64,000 bases of DNA from PHAA01 sp964584415 (lineage in GTDB: Bacteria; Bacillota; Syntrophomonadia; Syntrophomonadales; Syntrophomonadaceae): positions 1 through 64,000 of the forward strand of contig CAZOZX010000001.1 of assembly GCA_964584415.1 (NCBI GenBank), given 5' to 3'. Positions within the stretch are counted from its first letter, which is position 1, and each line of letters opens with the position of its first letter. The notes under the pieces are model-generated. The model ran no database searches and had not been told where the DNA came from. It saw only the letters and a list, made by a program, of their open reading frames with translations. Positions 27,515-36,545 of the stretch are shown piece after piece. Both the position numbers and the translations under genes were made by a program.

Positions 27515-29071
27515 CTATTCTATTGAATCCTCGTTGTTAAATTCCTCATTCTTCATTTTGATAATGGAATCGATCCTTAAAATTGCGGTAGCTACCTCCC
27601 CAGCGGTTTTTACTGCTTGAATCTTAACCAGGGTAGGGTCAATAATACCTTGGGCCATGGCATCTATTAAGCCGCCTCCTTCACAATCCAGGGCAATGCT
27701 GTCAAGCCCCTTCCGGTTTTGCTCAGCAATAATCTCACTTATTTTCTCCAAGGGATTATAACCAGCATTAGCTGCTATACAAGCAAACGGTCTCTGCAGC
27801 GCCTCTTTAACCACTGCCACACCATAGGATACCATACCTTTTAACTCCCCGGCCAGGCTATCAAGCTGCTGCGATACCCAAATTTCGATCGTTCCGCCCC
27901 CAGGCACCACACCTTTTTGTACAGCTGCCTGAACTGCGGCAGCGGCGTCCCGGGCAATGCGTTCCTTTTCATCGGCCACTTCCTCGGTAGCGGCTCCAAC
28001 CAGAATGGTGGCTTGAGCTATTCCCTGGCCGCCTAAAATCGCAATACTGCCTAGTTTTTCATTAACCTGTACCTGGTTGGCATGACCCAGGTAACCAGCC
28101 AACTGATCTTCAGGGCGATTTAATCCGCTTCTTTTAATTTTATGAGCCCCGGTATGTTTACATACCCGGTCCAACTCGCGCCTCGATACTCTATGTACTG
28201 CCAGAACATTGTTCTCTGTAAATATTTGCTCACCAATCTCATCTATACTGCGGTCTACTAATACCAGGTTAACACCCATTGAACAAATTTTGCGCAAATT
28301 GGCTTCATATCGCTTCCGATTTTCAAGGTAATGCTGAAATCCGGCTTCAGTCTTTTTGGATTCATTATCTATGTCTTCGGGGCTTAGGGCATCATCAACT
28401 ACTAATATTTTGATTCCTGAAATATCATGGGGCATTTCATTATTAAGCGGGACCCGGTTAATAATGGTTCCCATAAAAACCCGGTTTGTGGCACCTTCTC
28501 GAGCTGACACCGCATCAGCAAATTTGTAGTCGGGATCCAGTAACTTTCCCTGACCCACTATCTTAGCCCCTTCAATAATCAAGGCAGCTAGTTCCTTTTG
28601 ATCGCGGCCGGCGGTGGCAGCCACATTGAGGAGAATAGAATCCTCAACCGAATCAATCACCCGGCTCCGTTCTTCCAGGAGTGCAATACTACGTTCGATT
28701 CCAAGTTTTATACCCTGAATAACCTGGGTGACGGGGACCCCTTTTATCACCTGATTAGCACCCTCAACCACTAGTGCCCCGGCCAGAATAGTAGCCGTGG
28801 TGGTACCATCCCCAACCTCAGCCTGTTGAGCCCGGGCGGCGTTAATTATCATCCGGGCGGCAGGATGATTTACAGCCATAAGTTTTAATATGGTAACCCC
28901 ATCATTACTTATGACAACGTCTCCCAAGTTCCCAACCATCATAATATCCAAGCCTTTGGGGCCTATAGTGCCTTCAATGGTTTGAGCAACCAGACGGGCG
29001 GCATTGGCATTACTCAACAGCGCTTGTACTTTTTCATCTATCTCGCCCTTTGAGTTATTCTTATCAGGCAT
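27515..29071 (-). CDS. Archaeal-like (group III) chaperonin, TCP-1/thermosome type
   Basis: This 518-residue protein matches group II-like chaperonins rather than GroEL. It has EGTIGPKGLDIMMVGNLGD and VISNDGVTILKLM in the equatorial domain, then VGDGTTTATILAGALV (nucleotide and catalytic Asp). An apical domain follows whose inserted helical protrusion (about 225-265, SPEDIDNESKKTEAGF...) would form a built-in lid. VVPGGGTIE and ILRIDSIIK come near the end. No GGM tail is present. Bacterial group III chaperonins of this kind, as in Carboxydothermus hydrogenoformans, are reported in dnaK operons, which is the context here. No GroES would be needed. Confidence 0.93.
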   Translation of the reverse strand: MPDKNNSKGEIDEKVQALLSNANAARLVAQTIEGTIGPKGLDIMMVGNLGDVVISNDGVTILKLMAVNHPAARMIINAARAQQAEVGDGTTTATILAGALVVEGANQVIKGVPVTQVIQGIKLGIERSIALLEERSRVIDSVEDSILLNVAATAGRDQKELAALIIEGAKIVGQGKLLDPDYKFADAVSAREGATNRVFMGTIINRVPLNNEMPHDISGIKILVVDDALSPEDIDNESKKTEAGFQHYLENRKRYEANLRKICSMGVNLVLVDRSIDEIGEQIFTENNVLAVHRVSRRELDRVCKHTGAHKIKRSGLNRPEDQLAGYLGHANQVQVNEKLGSIAILGGQGIAQATILVGAATEEVADEKERIARDAAAAVQAAVQKGVVPGGGTIEIWVSQQLDSLAGELKGMVSYGVAVVKEALQRPFACIAANAGYNPLEKISEIIAEQNRKGLDSIALDCEGGGLIDAMAQGIIDPTLVKIQAVKTAGEVATAILRIDSIIKMKNEEFNNEDSIE

Positions 29072-29107
29072 AGCTACTCCTTATGATTTCCAATCGAAAA
29101 AGGCTCT

Positions 29108-30139
29108 TTATCTAAGTCCCCTATGATTAAGAATCTCATCTATGATACGACTGACTGATTGTACCGTTCCAGCCGCCTTCCAATATTCCATTCTTACTGG
29201 GCCAATTACACCCATCTTTCCCATTTCACCTGCGGTTTTATAACCTGCAAAAACCAGGCTCATCTCTTTAATTTCCTCGTTTTTGTTTTCTCTGCCAATC
29301 CTGATATCGACCCCTTCGGTTATTTGGTCGGGGATAATATCTTTTAGCTGGCCATCCTCTTCAAAAATGGATAGAACTTTTTTCAGCTTCTCCAAATCCT
29401 TGAATTCAGGTTCTTTAATAATGTTAAGCGCCCCGGTGATTATCACCCGGTCATCCTGCGATTGACCCAGGAGGTTATCGATGGCTTCCAAGGCCTTTTC
29501 AATAACCGTGCGGCGGCTCTTTATCTCATCGCGTAATACCATCAGGTCACTGCGCTGCAGTTCATGCATTTTTTTACCCCTTAGAGCATGATTAAACAAA
29601 TCTCCGATTGTTTTGAGATCATCGGGTTGCAATGAAGATGGGATGGTAATACGGCGATGCAGCATAATACCGATGTCAGTTACCAATAGAACTATCGCCT
29701 GCCCCTCCTGAATAGGAATAATCTGCAGACTGTGAAATTGGCTCAATTTGACTGAAGGGACTATTATAAAGGAAGCGTAATTGGTGACTTGAGACAGAAA
29801 ATGACCTACCCTTTGGACAACGTCATTCCATTCCTGAATGCGGTCATCCAAGGCCTGGTGGAGGAGATCAATTTCCTCATCACTGGGTATCTCGTTTTCC
29901 ATCATAAAGTCTACATAATATCGAAATCCTTTTTCTGAGGGTATCCGCCCAGCTGAGGTATGCGGTTGTTCAAGGTAACCCATTTCCTCCAGGTCAGCCA
30001 TTTCATTCCTGACGGTGGCAGCGCTGATATTCAGCCCGTGCTTTTTAACTACTGCCCGGGATCCTACTGGTTCAGCCGTAAAGACATAGTCCTTAATTAT
30101 TGATTCGAGTATGCGCCTTTGTCTTTCGGTTAATGACAT
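29108..30139 (-). CDS. hrcA: Heat-inducible transcription repressor HrcA
   Basis: This 343-residue repressor has an N-terminal winged helix ([29 protein letters not shown]...[38 protein letters not shown]). Its GAF-like and dimerisation domains follow. It binds CIRCE and is kept active by chaperonin in other Firmicutes. The ATG at 30139 gives the normal length. An upstream GTG at 30163 lies inside the CIRCE half-site and is rejected as start. It is the first gene of the operon and autoregulated. Confidence 0.97.
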   Translation of the reverse strand: MSLTERQRRILESIIKDYVFTAEPVGSRAVVKKHGLNISAATVRNEMADLEEMGYLEQPHTSAGRIPSEKGFRYYVDFMMENEIPSDEEIDLLHQALDDRIQEWNDVVQRVGHFLSQVTNYASFIIVPSVKLSQFHSLQIIPIQEGQAIVLLVTDIGIMLHRRITIPSSLQPDDLKTIGDLFNHALRGKKMHELQRSDLMVLRDEIKSRRTVIEKALEAIDNLLGQSQDDRVIITGALNIIKEPEFKDLEKLKKVLSIFEEDGQLKDIIPDQITEGVDIRIGRENKNEEIKEMSLVFAGYKTAGEMGKMGVIGPVRMEYWKAAGTVQSVSRIIDEILNHRGLR

Positions 30140-30156
30140 CACTTTCACCCGCCCTG

Positions 30157-30183
30157 TTAGCACTCTCTTCCTTCGAGTGCTAA
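30157..30183 (-). promoter_or_regulatory. CIRCE operator
   Basis: A perfect TTAGCACTC-N9-GAGTGCTAA inverted repeat, the HrcA-binding site. It lies between the promoter and the hrcA ribosome binding site, so it controls hrcA, the group III chaperonin, grpE, dnaK, dnaJ and possibly prmA and mtaB. Only one copy is present. Confidence 0.97.
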
Positions 30184-30197
30184 TTACAGTTTCTTAA

Positions 30198-30226
30198 AAA
30201 ATATCATGTGCCCGGTTGGTTGTCAA
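30198..30226 (-). promoter_or_regulatory. Vegetative promoter of the hrcA-dnaK operon
   Basis: Minus-strand TTGACA (30221-30226) and TATTTT (30198-30203) are spaced by exactly 17 bp. Transcription would begin near 30191, placing CIRCE in the first 35 transcribed bases, the usual geometry for HrcA control. Confidence 0.8.
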
Positions 30227-30235
30227 GCCATTGTC

Positions 30236-31387
30236 TCAGCCTACAAACTGACTTAGTACCTGATTGGAAATGAAATATGCCCGGGATGACAAGTAAATAT
30301 TGTTATCAACTTCTAACAGACCTTGAGATTGGCACCTGGCAATGGTCTTGTCAAAATAAGTGAGCAGATCGACGCCAAAACGCTTCCGGAAATTCTCCCG
30401 GTTAATCCCATCGGTCAAGCGCAAACCCATCACCACCGCCTCGGCCATTTTCTGTTTAGAATCCATGGTTTCCAGTACCTGCCGGAAGTTTGACTCCTCT
30501 TCCCAAATTGACCTCATATAGGTTTCTAAAGGGGGAGGATTTAGGATTCGCTGCCATCCGTCAAAACTAACCGCGCCAACCCCTATCCCCAAATAGGGCC
30601 CGACGTTCCAGTAAATCAGATTGTGGCGGCAGTGATACCCCGGCAGAGCAAAGTTGGAAATCTCGTATTGTCTATAGCCCCGTTCCTGCAGAAAATCCCT
30701 GGTGAAATAATATATGTCGGATTGAGTTTCATCATCTGGCATAGTCAGTTCCCCCGCAGCTATCTGATGGGCCAAGGGTGTGACCGGATTAAGCTGCAGC
30801 AGATAGGCAGATATATGCTGGGGATAAAGGCTGCCCGCTTTACGCAAGTTAGACTGCCAAACCTCCTTGCTTTGGCCTGGCAAACCGTAGATAAGGTCGA
30901 TGTTTACGTTATGCAGGCCGGCCTGGTCAGCCCAATTTAAACATTCGACCGCCTGCTGGGCATTATGCATGCGCCCCAGAAGCTTTAGCTCCTGGTCAGC
31001 AAAGCTTTGGACTCCTATGGACAGCCGGTTTATTCCCATTCTTCGATAATCCAGCAAGGTTTGGCGGGTAACCGTGGCTGGATTAACCTCAATCGTAATC
31101 TCTGGTTCCCGATCCGGCTGAAAATATCTATATATGGCGGAAATAATTCTTTCCAGCTGTCTTGGATCCATAAGGCTAGGGGTACCGCCGCCGAAATATA
31201 TACTCCTGAAAGGGGATCGGAACTCAAAGGTTCGCCGTGATAATTCAAGAATTAAACAGTCGGCGTACCTCTCATATAACTCTGGATCAACCATGGGCAG
31301 GGAATAAAAATCGCAGTAATTACATTTGTGCAGGCAAAAAGGAACATGAATATATATGCCCATAGAATCGGGACTATTATTCACCAT
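30236..31387 (-). CDS. hemW: HemW-like heme chaperone (radical SAM)
   Basis: This 383-residue HemN-like protein carries the cluster motif [12 protein letters not shown] (CxxxCxxC, near 18-25) without the extra Cys of true coproporphyrinogen dehydrogenase, the mark of Hem[30 protein letters not shown] and [13 protein letters not shown] follow. HemW binds heme and is thought to insert it into respiratory enzymes. It overlaps lepA by 11 bases, as in the Bacillus order lepA-hemW-hrcA. Confidence 0.93.
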   Translation of the reverse strand: MVNNSPDSMGIYIHVPFCLHKCNYCDFYSLPMVDPELYERYADCLILELSRRTFEFRSPFRSIYFGGGTPSLMDPRQLERIISAIYRYFQPDREPEITIEVNPATVTRQTLLDYRRMGINRLSIGVQSFADQELKLLGRMHNAQQAVECLNWADQAGLHNVNIDLIYGLPGQSKEVWQSNLRKAGSLYPQHISAYLLQLNPVTPLAHQIAAGELTMPDDETQSDIYYFTRDFLQERGYRQYEISNFALPGYHCRHNLIYWNVGPYLGIGVGAVSFDGWQRILNPPPLETYMRSIWEEESNFRQVLETMDSKQKMAEAVVMGLRLTDGINRENFRKRFGVDLLTYFDKTIARCQSQGLLEVDNNIYLSSRAYFISNQVLSQFVG

Positions 31388-33176
31388 CTATCTCCATTAC
31401 CGACATAAAAGCATCACGGGGCACCTCTATCTTGCCAATCTGCTTCATCCGCTTTTTGCCTTCCTTTTGTTTCTCCAGCAATTTCTTCTTCCGGGTGATA
31501 TCCCCGCCGTAACACTTGGCCAGTACATCTTTACGCAGAGCTTTAACGCTCTCCCGGGCAATTACCCGGTTGCCGATAGATGCTTGGATAGCCACCTCAT
31601 AGAGCTGGCGGGGAATAATTTTGCGGAGCTTCTCGGCTAAAGCCCGAGCCCGGTAATAGGCCTTATCCTTATGGCAAATGGTACTCAAGGCATCAACCGT
31701 CTCTCCGTTTAACATGATATCGAGTTTGACCAGCTCAGAAACCTCAAAACCACGTAAATCATAATCCAGTGATGCATAACCACGGGTTCTTGATTTTAAA
31801 CCATCAAAAAAGTCTACTAAAATCTCTGCCAGTGGCAGGCTATAGCTTAAAACAACCCGGTGAGGCGTAAGGTACTCCATATTAAGGAACTGGCCGCGTT
31901 TCTCCTGACATAGTTCCATAACCGTTCCAACGTAGTCATTGGGAACCATTATTGATGCCTTTACATATGGTTCCATAACCTTATCAATTCTTTGTGGGTC
32001 AGGCCAGCGACTAGGATTACGGACTAATATCTCGCTTCCATCAGTCAGCAACAACCGGTACACAACACTGGGAGCAGTAGCCATGAGGGTCAAGTCGTAC
32101 TCTCTCTCCAGCCTTTCCTTAACAATCTCCAAATGGAGCAATCCTAAAAATCCGCAGCGGAAACCTAATCCCAGGGCGTCTGAAGATTCCGGTTCGTAAA
32201 CCAGGGACGAATCATTCAGTTTCAGTTTTTCAAGAGCATCACGCAGTCTCTCAAAATCATTGTTTTCAAGGGGGTAAAGCCCGCAAAAAACCACCGGTTT
32301 TATCTCCTGGTAACCTTCCAGGGGACCGAGGGCAGGATTGTCACTGAGGGTAATCGTATCCCCGACCTTGGTGTCGGTAACGTTCTTTATTGCCGCAGCT
32401 AAATAACCCACTTCCCCAGCTTTGAGACAATCAACCATGGTCATAAACGGCGACAAGACTCCCAGTTCGGTAACCTCGAAATCTTTACCGCTGGACATCA
32501 TCCTGATCATATCACCCTTGCACAACCGGCCGGAATCAACTCTTATATAAGATATAGCTCCTTTGTACGGATCAAAATAGGAATCGAATATAAGCGCTCT
32601 AAGTTTGTCATTGGCATCACCCCTGGGCGGCGGGACTCTATTTACGATGGCTTCAAGCACTTCCTCGATACCAAGCCCCAATTTGGCTGAAATAGGTATT
32701 ATCTCCTCTTTATCGATACCAAGCACATCTTCCATTTCCTGTTTAACTGCCTCAGGTTCCGCACCGGGCAAGTCTATTTTATTTACAACCCCTATTATCT
32801 CTAGATTCATGTCCATAGCCATGTAGACATTAGCTAAGGTCTGTGCCTCAATCCCTTGGGAAGCGTCTACAACCAGTAATGCTCCTTCACAAGCGGCCAG
32901 GCTCCTTGAGACTTCATATGAAAAGTCAACGTGCCCCGGTGTATCTATAAGGTTCAATATAGAGGTTTGACCGTCACGAGCGGTATAATTGAGGCGGACC
33001 GGCTGAAGTTTAATGGTAATCCCCTTTTCCCGCTCCAGATCCATCTTGTCTAAAAACTGTTCCCGCATCTCCCGGGCACTCAAGGCGCCGGTAATCTGCA
33101 GCAGCCGGTCAGCTAAAGTTGATTTACCATGATCTATATGAGCAATAATACTGAAGTTTCTTATCCGATCCTGCAA
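31377..33176 (-). CDS. lepA: Elongation factor 4 (LepA)
   Basis: This 599-residue ribosomal GTPase has [16 protein letters not shown], the effector REREKGIT-like [17 protein letters not shown] and NKIDLPGA G motifs. EF-G-like domains and the LepA-specific C-terminal domain follow. It acts on stalled or assembling ribosomes. The start is most likely a TTG at 33176, six bases after GGAGGG, giving [18 protein letters not shown]. The frame extended to 33224 adds 16 atypical residues. Confidence 0.97.
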   Translation of the reverse strand: MQDRIRNFSIIAHIDHGKSTLADRLLQITGALSAREMREQFLDKMDLEREKGITIKLQPVRLNYTARDGQTSILNLIDTPGHVDFSYEVSRSLAACEGALLVVDASQGIEAQTLANVYMAMDMNLEIIGVVNKIDLPGAEPEAVKQEMEDVLGIDKEEIIPISAKLGLGIEEVLEAIVNRVPPPRGDANDKLRALIFDSYFDPYKGAISYIRVDSGRLCKGDMIRMMSSGKDFEVTELGVLSPFMTMVDCLKAGEVGYLAAAIKNVTDTKVGDTITLSDNPALGPLEGYQEIKPVVFCGLYPLENNDFERLRDALEKLKLNDSSLVYEPESSDALGLGFRCGFLGLLHLEIVKERLEREYDLTLMATAPSVVYRLLLTDGSEILVRNPSRWPDPQRIDKVMEPYVKASIMVPNDYVGTVMELCQEKRGQFLNMEYLTPHRVVLSYSLPLAEILVDFFDGLKSRTRGYASLDYDLRGFEVSELVKLDIMLNGETVDALSTICHKDKAYYRARALAEKLRKIIPRQLYEVAIQASIGNRVIARESVKALRKDVLAKCYGGDITRKKKLLEKQKEGKKRMKQIGKIEVPRDAFMSVMEIDGE

Positions 33177-33336
33177 AACAAACCCTCCACAAAACATCCA
33201 TTGGCCAATACAACCGCCCTTCATTATACCCTATCCGAGTTCGTATCATCAATCCGGCCAAATAGAGTGTAAATTTTTATCATGCCCTTACTTCTGCTAT
33301 GATTAGGAATAGAATTTGGCAAGGGGGATTAATAGT

Positions 33337-33582
33337 ATGAGTGATCTTATTTTTGCATTCCTATTCCCTGCGGTTTTAGTGGCATTTTACATCGGGCTAA
33401 ATTGGTCAGTCTTCCAGCAGAGCAGAATACTGCAATTCCTGATCGGTCTGGGCGTTTTACTTTATTTTTCCGGGTTGGTATTTGACCGGGTTAATCCCTC
33501 ATTTGGATCTCTATTAAGGTTATCCGGTGCTTTGCTTTTTGTAGCACTGGTAGTATATCAGGCCATTAAGCGGCGCAAATAA
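33337..33582 (+). CDS. Small integral membrane protein, unknown
   Basis: This 81-residue protein has three hydrophobic segments (about 3-22, 32-49 and 58-75) and a basic C-terminus (KRRK). The ATG at 33337 follows AAGGGGG. An in-frame earlier codon at 33316 has no ribosome binding site. A TATGAT with TG extension at 33298-33303 may be its -10. It stands alone on the plus strand between lepA and the convergent spoIIP unit. No family was recognised. Confidence 0.65.
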   Translation: MSDLIFAFLFPAVLVAFYIGLNWSVFQQSRILQFLIGLGVLLYFSGLVFDRVNPSFGSLLRLSGALLFVALVVYQAIKRRK

Positions 33583-33583
33583 A

Positions 33584-33612
33584 AACCCGGCCTTATACGG
33601 CCGGGTTATTGA
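33584..33612 (-). terminator. Terminator between convergent units
   Basis: A 9-bp AACCCGGCC stem with its complement around a six-base loop is followed by TTTTTATTT on the minus strand. It ends the spoIIP unit and can also stop the small plus-strand membrane gene. Confidence 0.85.
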
Positions 33613-33620
33613 GCAATGAC

Positions 33621-33917
33621 TCATTGCATCAAGTTGCTATACGTAGTTAAGGCCCTGCCCATGGATTTGAATGATTTCCAGGCCTGAACTATGATAATAT
33701 GCTCTATTTCTTTAGTTTTTGCCACAGTAGCTTGTCTGCTGATAACATAGTTTTCACCAAGGGTAGAGATTTCAATTACATTACTGTTGGTTTGCAGCAC
33801 CAGGATTGGATCCTGGGATAATGTAAGACTGTTTATACCCCGCGCAGAAAGGTTTAGCCCCATGCAAGCCAGGACCAACACCAGTACAACTAGTGAAGCA
33901 TGATACGCCCTCACCAT
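33621..33917 (-). CDS. Hypothetical exported protein downstream of spoIIP
   Basis: This 98-residue product has a clear N-terminal hydrophobic signal or anchor (about residues 8-24, LVVLVLVLACMGL). A mixed strand region follows (SLTLSQDPILVLQTNSNVIEISTLGE) with no known motif. Its ATG begins three bases after the spoIIP stop, so it is translationally linked to spoIIP and may act in the same sporulation stage. I recognise no family. The germination protease gene gpr usually found here is missing. Confidence 0.6.
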   Translation of the reverse strand: MVRAYHASLVVLVLVLACMGLNLSARGINSLTLSQDPILVLQTNSNVIEISTLGENYVISRQATVAKTKEIEHIIIVQAWKSFKSMGRALTTYSNLMQ

Positions 33918-33920
33918 TTC

Positions 33921-34973
33921 TTATTTTGCCTCCTTAAGTACCTCTATCAATATTTGGACAAACAATTGGGCTGATTGGGTAACCTCATCCAGCGTATTGG
34001 TATCACTGCCGAATTCTAAAAGCAAAGCCCGGGGATGATATTCCTGATTATATGTTCCAGCCTTAGTTATTACCCCCTTGATTAATCCCGGATACATCTT
34101 TTCGCCCTTGCTATAAATCTTTTGGGCAAAATCATAATTTTGTTTCCAGTTAGGGTGAGGCTTGCGCTCATTAGTACCTACCACAATCAAAATACGAGCA
34201 CATTTTCTGCCATCAACCAATATAGTGGTGGATTTTCCTTCACCTGGTATACTATCCCGGTGGATATCAAACAGACCCAGGATGTTTTTATTAGCGGCAA
34301 CAATTTTACTCACAGTTTGGCGTGACAGGGTATAGCTCTTGTTGTAATCGCTATCGTGAATGGTATCTACAAACTGGGCGGGCAGACCAGAATCTTCCAA
34401 GGAGTTCGTTATCGTGGCAGCCACCTGATTGATCAGCCCTCTTTTTCCGTCCAGACGAGCTTGGCCGCTGTTGGGAGTATAGGTTTCCCCGCTGTGCGTA
34501 CAATAGAGGAATACCTGGCTTTTTTGAAAACGAGCCAGTGTCTCTGGGTCCACAGCCAACGGTTGCTCCATGTCCCCTGGGTTTTCATCAATTGATCCGC
34601 CATCTTCCTCAGAATCGGCAACAATATCGTCTTCACTATATTCGGCGAAAGCCAGAGCCTGTATGTGAGACCCAATTAAACTTTCCGAAATGGCTGAAGC
34701 ATTATACTCATCCTCCAACTTACGGTCGGGCACATTATCTGCTCCCGCCAAAAGAACATTGTTCTCCTGTAAAAGCAGCTCAGCTTGTCTTTCCGTAATT
34801 TGTACCCCGGAAAAAGCCAGGGAAATACGCTCAATACTGAGGAAATTCATTCCCTCAGTGTAGCGGCGGCTGATATCCATACTCAGGCCAATAATCACGA
34901 CAGCCAAAAATAACTGTATGAGTAACATCCCTTTAAAAAAAGAGATTAAGTTTCGTTTTCTCACCCAGATCAC
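33921..34973 (-). CDS. spoIIP: Stage II sporulation protein P
   Basis: This 350-residue membrane-anchored protein is a peptidoglycan amidase/endopeptidase of the engulfment complex with SpoIID and SpoIIM. An N-terminal TM helix spans about 14-31. A variable acidic linker runs to about residue 150. The catalytic domain has the conserved YCTHSGETY, LGLFDIHRDSIP and ALLLEFGSDTNT motifs of the SpoIIP family. It lies between rpsT and lepA, as in B. subtilis. Confidence 0.95.
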   Translation of the reverse strand: MIWVRKRNLISFFKGMLLIQLFLAVVIIGLSMDISRRYTEGMNFLSIERISLAFSGVQITERQAELLLQENNVLLAGADNVPDRKLEDEYNASAISESLIGSHIQALAFAEYSEDDIVADSEEDGGSIDENPGDMEQPLAVDPETLARFQKSQVFLYCTHSGETYTPNSGQARLDGKRGLINQVAATITNSLEDSGLPAQFVDTIHDSDYNKSYTLSRQTVSKIVAANKNILGLFDIHRDSIPGEGKSTTILVDGRKCARILIVVGTNERKPHPNWKQNYDFAQKIYSKGEKMYPGLIKGVITKAGTYNQEYHPRALLLEFGSDTNTLDEVTQSAQLFVQILIEVLKEAK

Positions 34974-35092
34974 CTCGCCCCCAGTGCTGATAAATTCTAT
35001 TCTGTAAAACCTTAAATAGAACTAAAACTGGGACAAGATGATAATTTAATGTGTTTATAGTATTACGCCGATAAAAAAAGCTATCCCTGGCA

Positions 35093-35121
35093 TTGCAAAA
35101 AATAACCTGTAGTGATATAGT
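35093..35121 (+). promoter_or_regulatory. Promoter of rpsT
   Basis: TTGCAA (35093-35098) and TATAGT (35116-35121) are spaced by 17 bp on the plus strand. The predicted start near 35128 gives a leader of about 30 bases with AAGGAGGTG. Confidence 0.7.
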
Positions 35122-35158
35122 ATCTCTGTTGACTTTAAATATCCAAGGAGGTGAAAGT

Positions 35159-35425
35159 GTGGCAAAAAGCAAGACTCCTGCCAAGAGAGCCAGGAATGCA
35201 GAGAAGGCCAGAGTAAGAAATAAGGCTTATAAGAGCCAATTAAAAACCAGTATAAAGGGTTTTGAGGCATCTCTGACTTCTGATAGTATGGACGCAAGCA
35301 GGGAGAAACTGTTGCAGGCAACCTCCTTGATAGATAAAAGCGTATCCAAAGGTATTTTGCACAAAAATAATGCCGCCCGGAAAAAATCCCGGCTAACCAA
35401 GAAATTAAACGCTCTGGCACAATAA
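35159..35425 (+). CDS. rpsT: 30S ribosomal protein S20
   Basis: This 88-residue basic protein starts at GTG 35159 behind AAGGAGGTG, giving MAKSKTPAKRARNAEKARVRNK. Conserved KGILHKNNAARKKSRLTKKLN ends it. It is a primary 16S rRNA binder. As in B. subtilis it is read opposite to its neighbours holA and spoIIP. The upstream in-frame extension contains the promoter and is not coding. Confidence 0.97.
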   Translation: MAKSKTPAKRARNAEKARVRNKAYKSQLKTSIKGFEASLTSDSMDASREKLLQATSLIDKSVSKGILHKNNAARKKSRLTKKLNALAQ

Positions 35426-35440
35426 GCAAAATCGACCTGA

Positions 35441-35466
35441 AACCTGTTCTTTGAACAGGTTTTTTA
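35441..35466 (+). terminator. Terminator of rpsT
   Basis: The 9-bp perfect stem AACCTGTTC/GAACAGGTT with a TTT loop is followed by TTTTT. It abuts the holA stop, so it probably serves both convergent genes. Confidence 0.88.
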
Positions 35467-36441
35467 TTTTCTGGTGCACAGTTCCACCAGCAGGGTTTCC
35501 ATAATAATCTGAGGGTCTTTGGACTCACTCTTAAAGGTTATGTCTGCACCCAGTAATTTTTCAAAAATACGGCGAATGTCCCCTGAGGTGAAACGAGACG
35601 ATTTGTCCAGCATTTTCTTGACCACAAAATCCTTCTGGCCAGTCAACTGGGCTATTTGGGTATTACTTTGGCCGGATTTATGATAGAACATGACCTTACT
35701 CAAAGCAACAAACTGCTGGGTTATCATCGCTAATAACAGTAAATGGGATTGTCCCTGTTCCATAAGTTGGTGGAAAGCGGCCAGCGATAACTTGACGTTG
35801 CGGCTAAGCAAAGCATCGGTCAGCTTGAATATATTGATATCATGCTGACTGTCAAGGTGCTCATCCAAATCGTCCATGCCCAGCGACCCTTCCCCCTTTA
35901 TCAACGACAACTTGTCCAACATATTTTCCAGGTAATACATATCCTGCCCAGAACCGGCGATCCGGCTAATAACAGCGGGGGACGCCTGCATTTTCCGCTG
36001 TTCTATTTCCGTTCGGCACCACTTCTCCAGATCCTTTGGGGATAAGGACTTGATATTTATGACCCGGGCCATCTTACTAAGGAATTTATTTATTGGGTTG
36101 GAGGTATTATTCTCGGTTGCAGTCAGTATAAGCACCTGGCCATTGTTGTCACGCTGAAAATAATCCTCTAACACCTGCAGTCTGTCTTCCATCTTCTTCA
36201 TCTTTCGAGATGACTTTCCCAGCCACCATGGATTTTTAATAATGACTACACGAGACATCGCAAATAGAGGGCTGAACTCCAATATCTGCCCAAATTCGGC
36301 TGCAGATGGCTCATCGGCATCTACCGGTACAATCTCCGGATCCTCACTGGCCGTTACCAGCTCTGAAATCAATTCCCTGATTTTTTTATCAATAAGGTAG
36401 CTTTCTGATCCCCACAAGAAATAAACAACATTATTAACCAT
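35464..36441 (-). CDS. holA: DNA polymerase III delta subunit
   Basis: This 325-residue clamp-loader wrench subunit opens the beta clamp. It starts VVYFLWGSESYLIDKKIRELI and keeps the degenerate AAA+ fold (VVIIKNPWW and ILTATENN strands), with the collar domain ending in KSESKDPQIIMETLLVELC. The ATG at 36441 fits a GAGGT site better than the TTG two codons earlier. It lies next to comEC and rpsT as in the Bacillus comE region. Confidence 0.92.
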   Translation of the reverse strand: MVNNVVYFLWGSESYLIDKKIRELISELVTASEDPEIVPVDADEPSAAEFGQILEFSPLFAMSRVVIIKNPWWLGKSSRKMKKMEDRLQVLEDYFQRDNNGQVLILTATENNTSNPINKFLSKMARVINIKSLSPKDLEKWCRTEIEQRKMQASPAVISRIAGSGQDMYYLENMLDKLSLIKGEGSLGMDDLDEHLDSQHDINIFKLTDALLSRNVKLSLAAFHQLMEQGQSHLLLLAMITQQFVALSKVMFYHKSGQSNTQIAQLTGQKDFVVKKMLDKSSRFTSGDIRRIFEKLLGADITFKSESKDPQIIMETLLVELCTRK

Positions 36442-36545
36442 CTGCAATCGTACCTCGGTTTCAATTTGCGAATCGGCTCACCGTATATCATATTCATTAT
36501 AAACATTCCTCTGCGTCAACGGCTAGATATCTGATCCAACAATAA

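Noticed and set aside
35093..35158. 22-codon N-terminal extension of S20
   Set aside because: It contains the rpsT promoter and ribosome binding site. The GTG at 35159 starts the canonical MAKSKTPAKR.
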